From the NCBI GenBank assembly GCA_905221605.1, contig CAJNDS010000291.1, positions 604,589 to 668,588 on the forward strand: a stretch of 64,000 bases of DNA. Direction: 5' to 3'. Source of the DNA: Symbiodinium natans (taxonomy: Eukaryota; Sar; Dinophyceae; Suessiales; Symbiodiniaceae). Each line of letters starts with the position of its first letter. The first letter of the stretch is position 1. The position numbers and the translations under genes are program-made. Below the pieces are notes generated by a model. The model saw nothing but the letters and a program-made list of their open reading frames with translations, ran no database searches and was not told the DNA's origin. Positions 45,750 to 57,599 of this stretch are shown here, in pieces.

Positions 45750-46898
45750 CTACTGAACCATACTGTCCCGCATGCAGCTACTGCCTAAACAGTTTTGTTT
45801 AACAGCTCGCGGTGGTGCCAAGGCTCCACGAGCATTGAGCAGCTGGTGGTCGAAGCTTCGGCGATCGAGCTCCTCGAGGTCTCTCTGCTGGCGGACACAG
45901 ACAGCGGTGATCACAATGCTGCCGACATAAGCCGTGTGCAACGCGTCGGTTAGCGGCATCTGAAGAACAAATATTATCCACAGAATAAAGACAGCACCGT
46001 TGACAAAACAGAACAACAGCGTGTCAACAGTTTGCATCTGCTGCATGAAGACCATGGAAATGTTCGTCATGCCTAGGCCGATGACAGAACTGAATGCCTC
46101 GACCTGCACTGCTTGCAGCTGTGTGGATCCATCTGTGGCGAGAGAAACGAGCAATGGCTGGCAAATAACGCACCGACCAAAGAAGAATGTACAGAGGAGA
46201 ACATTGTGCCACACTCGCCAGCTGTTTGGTGTAGAAGGCGATGCAAACATGAGCAGTTTTCGGACAATCAGTCCAGCTCCAAAAGCCATGTAGAAAAGGA
46301 GGACCAAAAGCACCCGATAAGGTGGGTTCATGGCAATGTCCCAGCAAAGCATCAAGAGCGTAGCCAGCGCCGACCAGTCCATGCAAACCCAAGACCGTCG
46401 TGTGTAGTGCCACTGAAAAAGACTCTCCACCGTCGGATCACTGAACGGGCTGTCGGCAGGAAAAGAAAGAAAAAGCATCACTTTAATGTCCTGCTTCAGC
46501 TGTTTCAAGCCCTCGCACATGTGCTGCCGGAGCGCTTGCGAAGGGAAGCCTGGTCGTTTCCCCTCGGAACGCCTCGCAGCATTCGCGGCCTGGGGGCTTG
46601 AGCTGGAGCTCGGAGGATCCTTCGGAGCCTTCGAGGCACCACCATCACCACCATCACCACCTTCTCCGCTTCTGGAAGCTTCTGCCGCCTCTGTGTTCTC
46701 TGGGGCCTCTGAAACCTCTGGGACCTCTCCGGCCTTCGGAGATTCTGGGGCCACAGCCGGATCTGGGTCGGGGCCGGGGTCGGGGCCGGGGTCGGCTGCG
46801 ACTTCGGCAATCTCCTCTGCCTTCGGCCCAAGCAGGCGATGCAGTAACGAGCCGATGGCTGTCTCTTGGAACCACGTCTGAAGCTCCTCGCAGTGCAC
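45750..46898 (-). CDS. Multi-pass membrane protein with acidic N-terminus
   Basis: The longest convincing single-exon frame, 382 codons. Residues 30-105 are acidic and Pro/Ser-rich (PGPDPGPDPDP; SEAPENTEAAEASRSGEGGD). From about 170 come five or six hydrophobic segments: 174-190 (WSALATLLMLCWDI), 195-219 (VLLVLLFYMAFGAGLIVRKL), 230-252 (NVLLCTFFFGRCVICQPLL), 270-286, 293-313 (TLLFCFVNGAVFILWIIFVL) and 322-335 (AYVGSIVITAVCV). A charged helix (RQQRDLEELDRRSFD) follows. This layout, a TM bundle leading into a signalling helix, is common in dinoflagellate nucleotide cyclases and histidine-kinase-like proteins, but no catalytic domain was found, so no function is assigned. Codons after about 350 may be intron. 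The start may be a splice acceptor upstream of the first ATG. Confidence 0.6.
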   Translation of the reverse strand: MHCEELQTWFQETAIGSLLHRLLGPKAEEIAEVAADPGPDPGPDPDPAVAPESPKAGEVPEVSEAPENTEAAEASRSGEGGDGGDGGASKAPKDPPSSSSSPQAANAARRSEGKRPGFPSQALRQHMCEGLKQLKQDIKVMLFLSFPADSPFSDPTVESLFQWHYTRRSWVCMDWSALATLLMLCWDIAMNPPYRVLLVLLFYMAFGAGLIVRKLLMFASPSTPNSWRVWHNVLLCTFFFGRCVICQPLLVSLATDGSTQLQAVQVEAFSSVIGLGMTNISMVFMQQMQTVDTLLFCFVNGAVFILWIIFVLQMPLTDALHTAYVGSIVITAVCVRQQRDLEELDRRSFDHQLLNARGALAPPRAVKQNCLGSSCMRDSMVQ

Positions 46899-47079
46899 AT
46901 CGTGACAATTCCGGACCTTTGCTAGCTTTCTGTTCTTCTAGAATCCTAGAAAGCCTCAGAAGCCAGAAACTTTATGAACTTCACAATACCTCACGCTCCC
47001 CATGTCACTGTTCCTCTCCATCCTCTTCCATTACTTCAATCTGCCTTTTCCCTCTCCTGTGCACAGCGCGTGAAGCACC

Positions 47080-47210
47080 CAGGACCTGCTGCAGCGGGCG
47101 GCCTCTGCGCATGGGAATTGGCGATGCGTCGCAACAGGTCCAGCACAAGGAGGTTGGGGTCGAAGCGGTCCACCATGGCCAGGTATGCCAAGGCTTTAAA
47201 ACTCCCCACT
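47080..47210 (-). CDS. Unassigned helical exon
   Basis: Minus-strand reading FKALAYLAMVDRFDPNLLVL, then DLLRRIANSHAQRPPA, ending at a CAG|GTCC GT donor. It looks like one helical-repeat unit of an organellar RNA-binding type, but no second unit was proved. A frame at 47500-47640 (FSQVDAVTAPDIRKAALAAE) lies upstream and may belong. Confidence 0.45.
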
Positions 47211-48040
47211 GCTTCTTCACTGGGTGGGTTATGGTGGGTTGCAGAGCGGGCGTTGCACTTGGTATGCTGCGAGCTTGCAGAGAGTGGGCTAAAACAGGAG
47301 TCCACATGCACATCATCATCAAGGGCAAGACTGACTGAAATCGCCCTTGCTATGGCTGAGGCAACACATGCAAGCAGCTCAGATTGAAGGAGGTCTGGGC
47401 TTCAATCGATTGAAACCCATGCTGCCTTTACCTGAACATGGGCATGAACCTGCATTTGCAGCTTATGGCTCCTTGCAAGGCTCTTGCAGGGCTCTTGCAC
47501 CGGTTCACTCTTCAAGGTTGGGCCCCCTGGCGCTTCAGCTGCTAGGGCTGCCTTGCGGATGTCCGGCGCGGTCACTGCGTCGACCTGGGAAAATTGGGCT
47601 CGAGCAGAACATGTCAGCTCAACGGACACATGGGTTCTCATCTTCTTTGCCAGACCCGACCTGGTGCTCCGATTTACTTTGCGGCGGCTTACGGAAAACA
47701 GTCCTCTCCGACTCGAGTGACCTCAACATTGGCACCACGCTATGTGCCCCGCCACTAGCGACACATGTTTCTAGATGACAGCTCTGGCACGAGTGCAAGA
47801 GTCGAGTTTTGAGGTCTCATTACACTTTACAAAATGTTGGCTCGAAACAGGCGTCTGATTGGGATTGCACTGACTACACCATCGTCTGCCCACCGACGAA
47901 AAACAACTACGTTGCGACCTTAAGCCTGGGAGCCTCAGTAGCAGTTTGCATCATCTTCTATGACTCTGTGCACACCCGTGCACATACACAGTAGTTGTCA
48001 TGGGAACAGACACGACGGACAGCCATGATTGGTGAGCCCT

Positions 48041-48189
48041 TCAGTCTCGGGCGTAAAGAACTGCAAGCAGGTCGTGTTCTACTATTTCTATGCCGTGCTC
48101 ACTCACAAAAGCTTGAGCCAGGGCATGGGCCAAAGGCTGGAGCCCGTCGGCGCTCATCAGCGACTCGGCGACGGTCTTGTGCTGCACAC
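48041..48189 (-). CDS. Unassigned helical exon
   Basis: After a CTCCAG acceptor the minus strand reads VQHKTVAESLMSADGLQPLA, then HALAQAFVSEHGIEIVEHDL, up to a TGA at 48041. Strongly helix-like and possibly an ARM-type unit. Confidence 0.45.
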
Positions 48190-48239
48190 CTGGAGAAAGG
48201 TTTCACAGACACCAATTGGGGCTTCCCCCAAAGCATCGA

Positions 48240-48360
48240 CATGAGATGCGATCCCCCCGCCCCACCCCCCCCCCCCGTCGCCTCCGGGAGCCATCTCCAT
48301 GGACCTCTCAGTGAAGGAGGAGGAGGAGGAGGGAGCAAGAGGGAAAAGGGAGCAAAGGAG
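48240..48360. repeat. C-rich and (GGA)n low-complexity tract
   Basis: Poly-C at about 48258-48278, then (GAG)n at 48316-48335. Confidence 0.8.
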
Positions 48361-49499
48361 GGAGCCCCACCTCCGTGCCAGTAGTGCAAGGAGGGCGAGC
48401 GCAGGGGTGGCACCCCGGCGCAAAGGCTGCACAAGGGCGCCAGAGAGGCCTGGCAGGAGCTTGAGCATTGCGGTCACTGGTCGCATCCTGCATGGGGATG
48501 CCTTGACTGTCCAGAATCTTGACCCTAAACGTTCACCTCCAGATCTCATTGAAAACTTCTGGCAAACGGCGCCTGTTGTGATGAGTCGGATACAGGACTC
48601 GTCGTCCTGTCACGAATGATGCTCAGTCCAAGGTTACGGAGTTCTCTCCGTTCCACTTCTATTTCCACGCTCCCAGTTCCGGCGGGACCCCTGGGCTTCT
48701 ATGGACCCCGTAGGATGCCCGATCCCCTAAAACCCCCTATGGTTCTTACAGAGCCCTTAGAGAACGTGCGTTTTGCTGGGGTGTTAGCTTGGGCGAAGTT
48801 TTGCTCCACATCGAGTTGGCACAAGTAGTAAGTAAACAGGCATGGGCTGATCTCCTTGCCACGGCATGGAGGACATCTGGGCACACTGCGACCATTGGTC
48901 ACGGGGGGTCCCCACCTACTCGATGGGGAGAGGTGGTCGAACAAGAGCAGCGCTTCTTACAGCATGCAGCATGCAGTGTCCTCAGCTCTTTCCGTAGCTT
49001 CAGCCATTGCAGTGAAGTCACTTTCCCTGCCGAGGGGCAGCACGACACGATTAGAAGATTGAAATAGAGCACAACGAGGGTCCCTTGCACACCTCTGCTT
49101 GGCCCCAAGGATCTGATGCAAGGCTTCGACTACAGGGATGCCCTACGGCAAGGTTATACAACTGTGCATCCATTAAATACTGCAGCTTCAATGCAACTTG
49201 CTTGTTTACCTTGCTCACTCCTCACCCTCAATGATCAGCCTGATTCGCTTCAGGATTGCCCGCGACTCCTTCGATTGGAGAGGCTCAATTTCAAACTAGA
49301 GGAGGAATATGTGGAATGTGGACAGCACCTGCATGCTCTGGCAAATGGTCTTGCATCAGTTGTCGAGGCTTGTTTGCAAAGGGAAAGTTGCACAGCGCAC
49401 TGACCAAAGTTCTGGCGGCTTGAAGTACTGCTTGCAGATGTTCAAGAGTTTTGGGGAAATATTTGGAACTTTAGCAGTGGCTCTGATGCCTTGAGCCCT

Positions 49500-50400
49500 G
49501 TTGCGCAGCTTGCCCCTCCGCGCCCTGCGCATCAACCTAGCTTCTCGAAACGCTTTCGGCTGCTCCTCCGCTGACAGAGGTGGGATCTTTGCCACCTGGG
49601 CGTAAAGAGAACTGGAGCATGCGCGCAAGTGACCACAACTGGGGCGTGGAACAGCCCAAGGCAAGTCTAGCATGTCTGCAGAACATGGCGTCATGTCGCC
49701 CGCCTCATGTGCTTCCTGTTTCGGCGGGCTCGTTGTAGCCTCTGGCAAATGCTCTGCCGGTGGCGGCAAGGGCGGCGGCGGTGCCTAGGAAAGCGGTCCC
49801 TGAAACGCCCCCCTAAAACGTTCCACAAATGAAACAGGCATCTCATTGCCCGATGTCCTTTCTACGGCCACATATGCTCCTATACTTACTATACTTGTCT
49901 CATCAAGTCTCTGCACTGCGGCAACAGAAAACTTGCGAGCGCCTCCTGATCTCCAGGAGTGTCAGGAGCGCGTCCGCTCGGGAAGTCTTCGGAGTCTTTC
50001 TCTTCTTCCCTGAACACCTGGAACCCATGGAATTCACAAGCTTCAGCGAAGTCTAGACCTTCCACTCAGGCTTGCATACGACTTCTCTAAGAGATTCCAA
50101 GAGTCTTGGCTCTGTTGTACCATGCTGTACCTCAAACTGTCAAAACTTGGATTCTCCCGGTACTTCTCTCGGTTCCTCATATCGCTCCCAGCCTCTGCGA
50201 TTTGTGCATCTTTGGCGGGCATTTCTTCTGAGGCCTGTGCCAAGTGCAAGTGCAGCTCTGGTCCCTGTCTTGGACTATAGTTTGGGATCCATGTCACAGC
50301 CACAGGCATCACCCACCCATGCACATGCCCTCCACGGGTCTTGCAAGCTGTGTCTTGCAAAGCTGTCGGAGAAGGGAACTCGTCTCGATGCACCCAAAAT
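49500..50400 (-). CDS. Possible charged exons, unassigned
   Basis: Minus-strand frames read FREARLMRRARRGKLRNRAQ (about 49510-49560) and AKDAQIAEAGSDMRNREKYR (about 50150-50215). Both are charged and protein-like, with no family match or confirmed splice sites. Confidence 0.3.
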
Positions 50401-51059
50401 GCAGCAAGACCTGCTCATGATCCCCCCTTGTACAGCGGTCTCTGAAAGCCAGGCCTTCGCCACTGTGCCTGAGGTGGCTGATGCGCCCGTGCCAGAGATC
50501 GGAGATTTCCCTGTCTTCAAGCCGACTACTGATGGACTACTGGCTTGGTAAATAGTTGGCATCAAATGATGTAGAGGCGAGTGGCAAGGGGCAGAACAGT
50601 TGAGTTCTTGCCGCTGTGCTCCCGTATCCTACGAGCCCTGTGACCCCACCTGGCTCCGGAGCTGTCACGCGCCAGGAACGAAGGCCCATACGCTGCGCCT
50701 GGCTTCTGTAATGATTGTCCGTTGTGCACACTCTCCAACAGTCTTAGAACCATTGGGTGACGCCTTGCGGCTCGCACATAGGCAACACACAAATGAAATC
50801 TTCTAGGCCCTTGTAGTGTAAGCATACCAACCCACTGGCCATGGTCGGATGTGACGAACTCCGCCCAGGAACCCTTGTAGCGTCAGGTCACAAGAAGATG
50901 GCCAGCGGCCCTGAAAGCAGCTGCGTGACGTGTGAAAACTCGTCAGCATTTTTAATTTGACAGACCTTTGATGTTCTTGCATTTATTAACATTCCAGTCT
51001 TCGCGGGTGCACTGCTTTTACATTAGGCTGGCCGTTAAACCAGCAGCGTGCTCGGACTT

Positions 51060-51310
51060 ACTTCTGCCTACAGCTACCTTCTGCACGAAGCATGTGGATT
51101 CCAGCATCCCTGATCGGCCCCTTGTGTTCCAGCTTGCCTAGCATAGACCGCAGTCTGCAGCCAGCACCAGTCGCAAGAATCACAAGAAACGCAAGAACTA
51201 TGAAAAACTCAAGATTGACGCGCGCTGCTATGCATCCCATTGAGCCCAACAACTGCAGAGCCGGCCACCGAAAAAATCTGCCTAGATTCCACATAAAGCC
51301 CCGAGGTGTA
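51060..51310 (-). CDS. Possible membrane-helix exon
   Basis: The minus-strand frame includes VNLEFFIVLAFLVILATGAG followed by basic RLRSMLGKLEHK: one hydrophobic span with positive residues after it. Function unknown. Confidence 0.35.
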
Positions 51311-51739
51311 TTCTGAGTCGGGCCGACCTTCGGAAAGCGCAGCTTCGCCAAGTGCTCGGCCAAGCCCTGGCGTACTCTGAACGATGCTACATCTTCGAAA
51401 CGTTTCTAACCGCTTCCTGAACTGTAACAGAGCCATTTGAACTGCTCGATTAGCGAAAGTACGGCAACCCCGTCTGCAGAATGCAGAAGTCATTTGCACT
51501 AGTCGACAGTGCCTGCAGCTGCCTCAACTTGAAATCGGACAAAGGCCACCGCAGAACCGAGCGTGGGGCCTGCACTTCGGCCGACAAGACGGTCGCCTGG
51601 CATGCAAGTACAGCATAAGGATATGCATGAGGTGTACTTGACTGGCATTGGGAACTCTCCTCCCGAGCTTCCTCCGGCACCAAAGCTTCGGCCTGAGCGG
51701 CGGGACGGGTGTTACTAGTTACTGCTGCTATTCTCTGCG

Positions 51740-52500
51740 TTAGTCAAAGTTCTGATGTTGTGCGGTGGCACTTTGCCAGCTCTTCTAATGATCTTGCTGC
51801 GACGTAGGGTTTACAATGGAGGGTTTCCCTCTACAAAAAGCATGCGCCCCGAGTGCAATGTCGGATCTCGCTCCTTCTGGCGGCCAGCTTCCAAGGACCA
51901 ATCAAGGGGGGGAAAAGGGCGCCAGGAGAAGAGGCCTGCACGCCTCTGGAAAAAGAACTCAACTAATGTTGCACCCGGTTTAGTGCTGTTACCGGCTACT
52001 AAGCGAGGAACGGAAAAATTGTTCGGGATACCGGGATAAACCCTATTGAAGGTGGTTACCCGCAATTACGCGAAGTTCGTGGCCCGGTGATCCTGCTTTG
52101 GGGAAGAAAAGATTGTGTTCTTTAAAAGGCGAAACTGAGGGATTGTTTCTTTGGTCTCGGCTGAGGCAGAAGTCGTCAGGTCTGTGCCCTTATTATAGAG
52201 GGGGAGCAAAGCCCCGAAATTGTTTGGGGGCCCTAGATCTTAAGGCGAGTGCAACATGACAGCCAAGAACATCAATAACAATCGCAGTACGGGTGGCAGG
52301 CAAATCAGTCAAGCAGAACTCAGCAAACATGAGGGCAAGTCAGAAAACAAGACAGGGCAAATCAGAAAAAAAACAGGGCACGAATCAGAAAACAAAGTCA
52401 CCAACAGTGGGCGCAATGCATCGTTTTTATGTGCCTTCTGCATCGGTGCAGAGTTCCGTAACCTAACTAACCTAACGGAACCTACCCTACTCTAATCTGC
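51740..52500. other. Compositionally distinct stretch without a gene
   Basis: A-rich, unlike its neighbours, with Lys/Asn-rich chance frames (for example 52256-52495). No splice-bounded coding pattern, rRNA or tRNA was recognised. It forms the left shoulder of the repeat island. Confidence 0.4.
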
Positions 52501-52520
52501 AATGCAAGAGGCCTATCTGA

Positions 52521-52552
52521 TAGGGGTCTATCGTAATCAGGATAGACCCCTA
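52521..52552. repeat. Perfect 12-bp inverted repeat
   Basis: taggggtctatc (52521-52532) and gatagacccct-a (52541-52552) pair perfectly across an 8-base loop. The same word returns at 52575-52589 (cgatagacccctatc), at 53407-53424 (ccgatagg-gg-cctatcgg) and, degenerate, at about 54865-54905. Confidence 0.9.
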
Positions 52553-52737
52553 CCCCCGGCCCCCTACTCCTAGGCGATAGACCCCTATCCCCAGCGGTCT
52601 GTCTGGTGCGGATAGGTACCTATGCACGGTTTATAGCCTAGACATAGACACCCATCCGCTATCCTTAAAAGATTCTTACAGCCAGAGACTGAGGGCGATG
52701 CAAACAATTAATTTGTCATTTTTTGTGGTTCTGGCCG

Positions 52738-53310
52738 ACCCCTTCCGTCCCATCCTCCCCTCTTGCTTCCCCACCAAAACGACCCAAAAACAATACAAAA
52801 ATGCAAATATGACAATAGAAACGACAAACAAATGACAAAAAATGATGATTAACTAATGTCAACACTCCAGCAAAAGTGCTCCGCCTCACCCCTTAATTCC
52901 CCACGAAAACGCCCAAAAACACCCAAAAAAAACAAATATTAAAAAAAAAAACAAGTAAATGACAACACTCCAGCAAAGTGCTCCGCCCCCCTTCCGTCCC
53001 ATCCTCACCCCTTGCTTCCCCACCAAAACGACCCAAAAACGACTAAAAAACAACAAACAAGTCACAAATGAATGACAACAGTCCAGCAAAAGTGCTCCGC
53101 CCCGTTTCCGTCCCACCCTCTCCCCTTGCTTCCCTACCAAAATGCTCAAAAACGACCAAAAACAGCAAAAAAAAATGACAAATCATGCAACACTCCAGCA
53201 AAAGTGCTCGGTCTCCCATTCCGCACCACCCTCCCCCCCCCTTTGCTTCCCCCACCAAAACAACCCACAAACGACAAAAAAAATAAACAAATGTCATAAA
53301 CATGATACTC
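52738..53310. repeat. Satellite of about 103-113 bp, five copies
   Basis: The unit contains cactccagcaaaagtgctccg, then a pyrimidine-rich ccgtcccatcctcccct segment, ttgcttccccaccaaaacg and an A-rich acccaaaaacgac tail. The first word starts at 52863, 52966, 53079 and 53191; an earlier partial copy begins near 52738. It is bounded by the GATAGGGG palindromes. Confidence 0.88.
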
Positions 53311-53454
53311 CGGAACGCAGGCGGAATGACAAAAAACCCTTTAAAATATTTATTCCCTGGAATCCCAGTGCGTGGCTGGGTAAGATTCTCTTAACCCTAT
53401 CCCTTGCCGATAGGGGCCTATCGGTCTCTTCCTTAGTCGCCTCACAACTGTACC

Positions 53455-54815
53455 CTAAACCCTGAGTCCCTAAACCCTACACCCGAAACGCTAAACCAAA
53501 AACCCGAAACCCTACACCCTAAACCCTAAACCCTAAGATGTTCAAGGCTGGAAAGCTCGAATCTGAGGGTAGCAGGCTTTCATGATATTGTTCTTGGGTT
53601 GAGTCGTTACTGCAGGTCTTAAAAACCCTAAACCCTAAACCCTAAACCCTAAACTCCCAAGCAAAAACCCCTAAACCCTAAACCCTAAAATACGCTGAGC
53701 CCTAAACCCTAAAAAACCCTAAGCCTAAGCCCCAAGAAACCCTAATCCTAAAAAACCATAAACCTAAACCCACCCCTAAACCTAAAAACCCTAACCCCTA
53801 AAAACCCCTAAGCCCTAAACCCCTCAAAAATCCTAAACCCTAAAAACCCTAAACCCTCAAAACCCCTGAACCCTAAACCCTAAAAACCTTGGCCCTAAAC
53901 CCTTAACCCTAAAAACCCTAAGCCCGACACCCGAACAACCCTTAAACCATAAAAGCCCTAAGCCCTACACCCCAAGAACCCCTGAGCCCTAAACCCAAAA
54001 AACCCTAAACCCTAAAAACCCCTCAACTTCAAACCCCGAAAACTCTAAACCCTAAAAACCCCTAAGCCCTAAACCCTAATAAATCCAAAAAAACCTAAAC
54101 CCTAAACCCTAAACCCTAAACCCTAAACCCTAAACCCTAAACCCTAAACCCTAAACCCTAAACCTAAACCCTAAACCCTAAACCCTAAACCCTAAACCCT
54201 AAACCCTAAACCCTGCCCCTAAACATAGGCATGTTTTTTTTCAAACCCATCACGCGAGCATTGTGTTTGCAGATGCCGCCCCCCCCCCCCCCCCCCCGCT
54301 CGATTCTTTTTCGAACCCATCATGCAAGTGTTGTGTTTGCAAAAAGGAGGGGGGGGGGGTGGGGCGAAAAATCCCTAAACCCTAAACCCCAAAAACCCCC
54401 TAAAACCTAGCAACCCTAAGCCCTAATAACCCCTAAACCCTAAAAAACCGAAACCCTAAACCCCAAAAGCCCCTAAACTCTAAATCCTTAACCCTAAAAC
54501 CCCTAAAGTCTAACAAAACCCTGAGGCCTAAACCAAGAAACCTAAACCCTAAAAACCCCTAAACTTTAAACCCCCAAAAACCCTACAAAAACCCTAAACC
54601 CTAAGCCCTAAAAACCCTAAGCCCTAAATCCTGAAAACCCCCTAAAGCCTCAAGCCCTCAACCCAAAACAAACCTGAGCCCTAAAGCGAAAAAAACCGAA
54701 ACCCTAAAACCCCCTAAGCACTCAACCCTAAACACCCCAAGACCTACACCCCAAAAAGCCCTAAACCCTAAACCCTGAAAACCCCTAAGCCCTAAACCCT
54801 AAAGGCCCCTTCTTT
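53455..54815. repeat. 1.3-kb degenerate CCCTAAA field
   Basis: Telomere-like repeats dominated by variants (ccctaaaaa, ccctaagcc, cctgaaaac), with a clean (CCCTAAA)n core at 54093-54210. A near-duplicate word (ttttttcaaacccatcacgcgagcattgtgtttgca) occurs twice, at 54233 and 54307, each next to a homopolymer (C or G). Confidence 0.93.
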
Positions 54816-54984
54816 AAATGAAGCAAACCTTGCTGCTCGAGCGCCAGTGATAAATTTGTTACCGTAGGGGTCTGTATAGGGGTCTATCGACGCCTGTCAT
54901 AGGGGTGTACTTAGTAGACCTATCTTCAGTAAATGCGTTTTGGGAGAGATTCCTAAACCTAAACCCTACAAGCACACCCTTAAA

Positions 54985-55165
54985 CCCTATCATGTTAGCT
55001 TAGGTTCGGTTAGGTTTAGGTTTAGGTTTAGATTTAGGTTTAGGTTTAGGTTTGGGTTTAGGCTTAGGCTTAGGTTTAGGTTTAGGTTTAGGTTAGGTTA
55101 GGGGCCTGGCCTTTTGCGTTGCAGATTAGGTTAGGGTAGGTTCCGTTAGGTTAGGTTGGGTTAGT
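54985..55165. repeat. (GGTTTA)/(GGTTAG) block
   Basis: Plus-strand run of taggttt and gggttta words: a six-base relative of the telomere repeat in the orientation opposite to the preceding field. Confidence 0.85.
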
Positions 55166-56192
55166 CTAGGTGTGGTTAGGTTTTCTTGGGTTGGGGTTGG
55201 GTTCTTCTGTCCTTGGTTGGGGTTGGGCTCTTCTGTCCTTGCTCGCCCACTCCAGGCTACGGCGATGGCCCGCCAGGATGTATGATTTATCGCGAGTTTT
55301 GGAGAAGAGAGACCGATGACAATGCACGGCTGTCCATGGATGCTGAGTCGCCTTGGCTGTTTGCTGATTCTGCCCTTGCCGTTTTCTGAACCATGGCTGT
55401 GTGATTCGAGGTCTTGTTTTCTGATTGGGCAACATCCATCGCAATACAGAAGTTCTGGTACCATGCTCGATCCTTCACCGGCGTAGCAATATTGTCAGAG
55501 TAACAACACAACCACGTACCTCCCACAGCCCGTTAGAGACATTCGACAGAGCACGGTCAGCAATGACTCAGGATCAGGCTAGAAGGATTTGCTCCATGTT
55601 CCTTGGTTCGTGTTCGACATTCCGGACTCGACAGGATGCGTCAAGTGCATCGAAGACCGAAGTTGGCTGGACAAACGGAAAGCATCTTCCATGCCTTCCT
55701 TATGCCTTCTTAAACCGAGCGTCTCAGGTCGCGGGCTATAGTCCACCCAAGTGCCATCTTCTGCGGCATTCCACCAGTACCTCCGAAGAGCCGCCGAAAG
55801 CTCGATTCCCAGATATTCCCAGACATGGCTTGCCGGCGCACCTCTCTGCCAGAAAGGCTGCCCCCGTCACATCATCCAGGAGGTCGTAAATGGCCCACCC
55901 TGACAAGTTCAAGCATCGATTTTTGCTATGACTTGATCAGCAGGTGATGGCCTTCCACAACGGTCAGGCGTTTTCCTGCCCTCGCAGCAGCCGCCTGGCA
56001 AGCGCACGCAAGCGCAACTATAGGCGGCAAGCATGCTCGAAACAAAGTTCAAAAGCAGAGCTCCATCTGCCTCTGCATTGTGTCGGCTCTGGAGCGGCAA
56101 TACCTCTAAGCCATCGGCCCATGAGAGATGCTCCTGAGAAGCTGCTGAATGTCCAGGGGTTCTTGGAGCAAAGATTCGCAGCAAGAGCTTAC

Positions 56193-56296
56193 GTGAAGCT
56201 GCACTCCAGATGCGCATGCCGCACCATTTTGCGCGACTGCCCTAACGCAGCAGAAATTTCGACAGCCGCCTCTTCTGGCAGCGGGACCACGCTAAC
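56193..56296 (-). CDS. Unassigned 104-nt exon
   Basis: From a CATCAG|GTT acceptor to a GTAAGC donor the minus strand reads VSVVPLPEEAAVEISAALGQ, then SRKMVRHAHLECSF. Clean boundaries and protein-like content; family unknown. Confidence 0.5.
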
Positions 56297-56710
56297 CTGA
56301 TGTCGCATGAAGGGGGCATCGAGCCCGAACAGTCTCCCCGTTTAACTGGAATCATAAACATCATCACTATGCAAAGCTGCGAAAGACACAGTCATGTCCG
56401 TACTGATCTCAAGACTATGTCGGCGCACTGGTGCCGGCTATGGACGTCCGTCAACGCACCCCGATTTCGAAAGAAAGCAGAAGCCTCACTGGGGGTTATC
56501 AGCGGTTGGCGACAGCGATGCATGTACACAGTAGGTTCAATGTTCCATTACGTGGCCACAGAACTGCAGGAAGCTTGCCGTGCAACACAAAACCACGGCG
56601 ATCCACCACCTTGCACACCCCCCCCAAATCCTCCGTGAAACCATGAGACGAGAAGGAGCCGATGTGAAATTGCCGAAGAAGAACATGCTACCCCCAAAGC
56701 CATCCAAAGC

Positions 56711-56801
56711 CCATTCTCGGCCGGCCACGCGCTTCGACGCGCAGGGCCCACGGCGCCGAAGCAGCGACCGCAGCGCGTCGCTCTCCGCGTAGACGTCGGG
56801 C
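56711..56801 (-). CDS. Unassigned 91-nt exon
   Basis: From a CGAG|GCC acceptor to a GC donor the minus strand reads PDVYAESDALRSLLRRRGPC, then ASKRVAGREW. The 260-codon ORF in another frame across the same bases is a shadow. Confidence 0.5.
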
Positions 56802-57367
56802 CTCGAAACTTGGCATCCAAGCTGTCTCTATGGGCAGGACAAAGAACACCAAAGAAACAAGCGCAGAACAATGTCCAGACGTGGGTGTGGGTGTCAAAGG
56901 TGTGACGTTTGCCGAGCGCGCGGCCAGTCACGCGGAAAAGTGTGAGGACCCACTTCCAGAATGTCGTCTTCCTGCAAACCCTCATGCGAGAGCATATGTG
57001 TTTAGTGCTGCAAGCTGCTACAATCGAGCATATCAGCTTTACGAAGGCAGGCATCTTGTGTCGTTGCCCCTGCAAAAGCAGACGTCCTCGTGGTCTTGGC
57101 CACCAAAGACAAAGTCTGAGCCTCAGCAAAATGCATGGAACTAATGCTCCAAGTTTCTGACCACAGCCAGGCACTGCGCCATCCAGCCAGTAGCCCACGG
57201 TCTGGCCAACCACGGCCGGACTGCAACGAGGACTGCACTGCCATTTTTCACAAGAACACAGCGGCACACAACTAGCGCCTTCCATCTTCTTGGAGAAGGG
57301 CCATTGAAGCTGTGACCAAGTCCCGTGCACTAATGTTGCTGCTGCTGCTGGATGCTACTGAAGCTCC

Positions 57368-57535
57368 CTGAGGGTCTGAAGCCTCTGAGTCTGAGAGGAG
57401 GGAGCGAACGATCGGGCTCGCAAGAATGTTCTCTATGCCATCCACAAACCTCGTGTCCGAATTGTACACAACAAAAGGGGTGGGTTCAATCGCCTTGCTT
57501 GAGATCACAAGGTGCGAGACACGAACAGACTGCAT
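57368..57535 (-). CDS. Unassigned exon
   Basis: Minus-strand reading VSHLVISSKAIEPTPFVVYN, SDTRFVDGIENILASPIVRS and LLSDSEASDPQ. Good beta/alpha alternation typical of a folded domain, no family recognised. Same strand as the exons at 56.2 and 56.7 kb, so probably one gene. Confidence 0.5.
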
Positions 57536-57599
57536 CGGTGGAACAGTCCCATCTTAGTCTTAGAACGCAGAAGCTCAAAGATCTCTGTCAAGCGCTGCG

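Noticed and set aside
56548-57330. 260-codon minus-strand ORF
   Set aside because: A shadow frame: a different minus frame at 56711-56801 has clean splice ends and better protein character.
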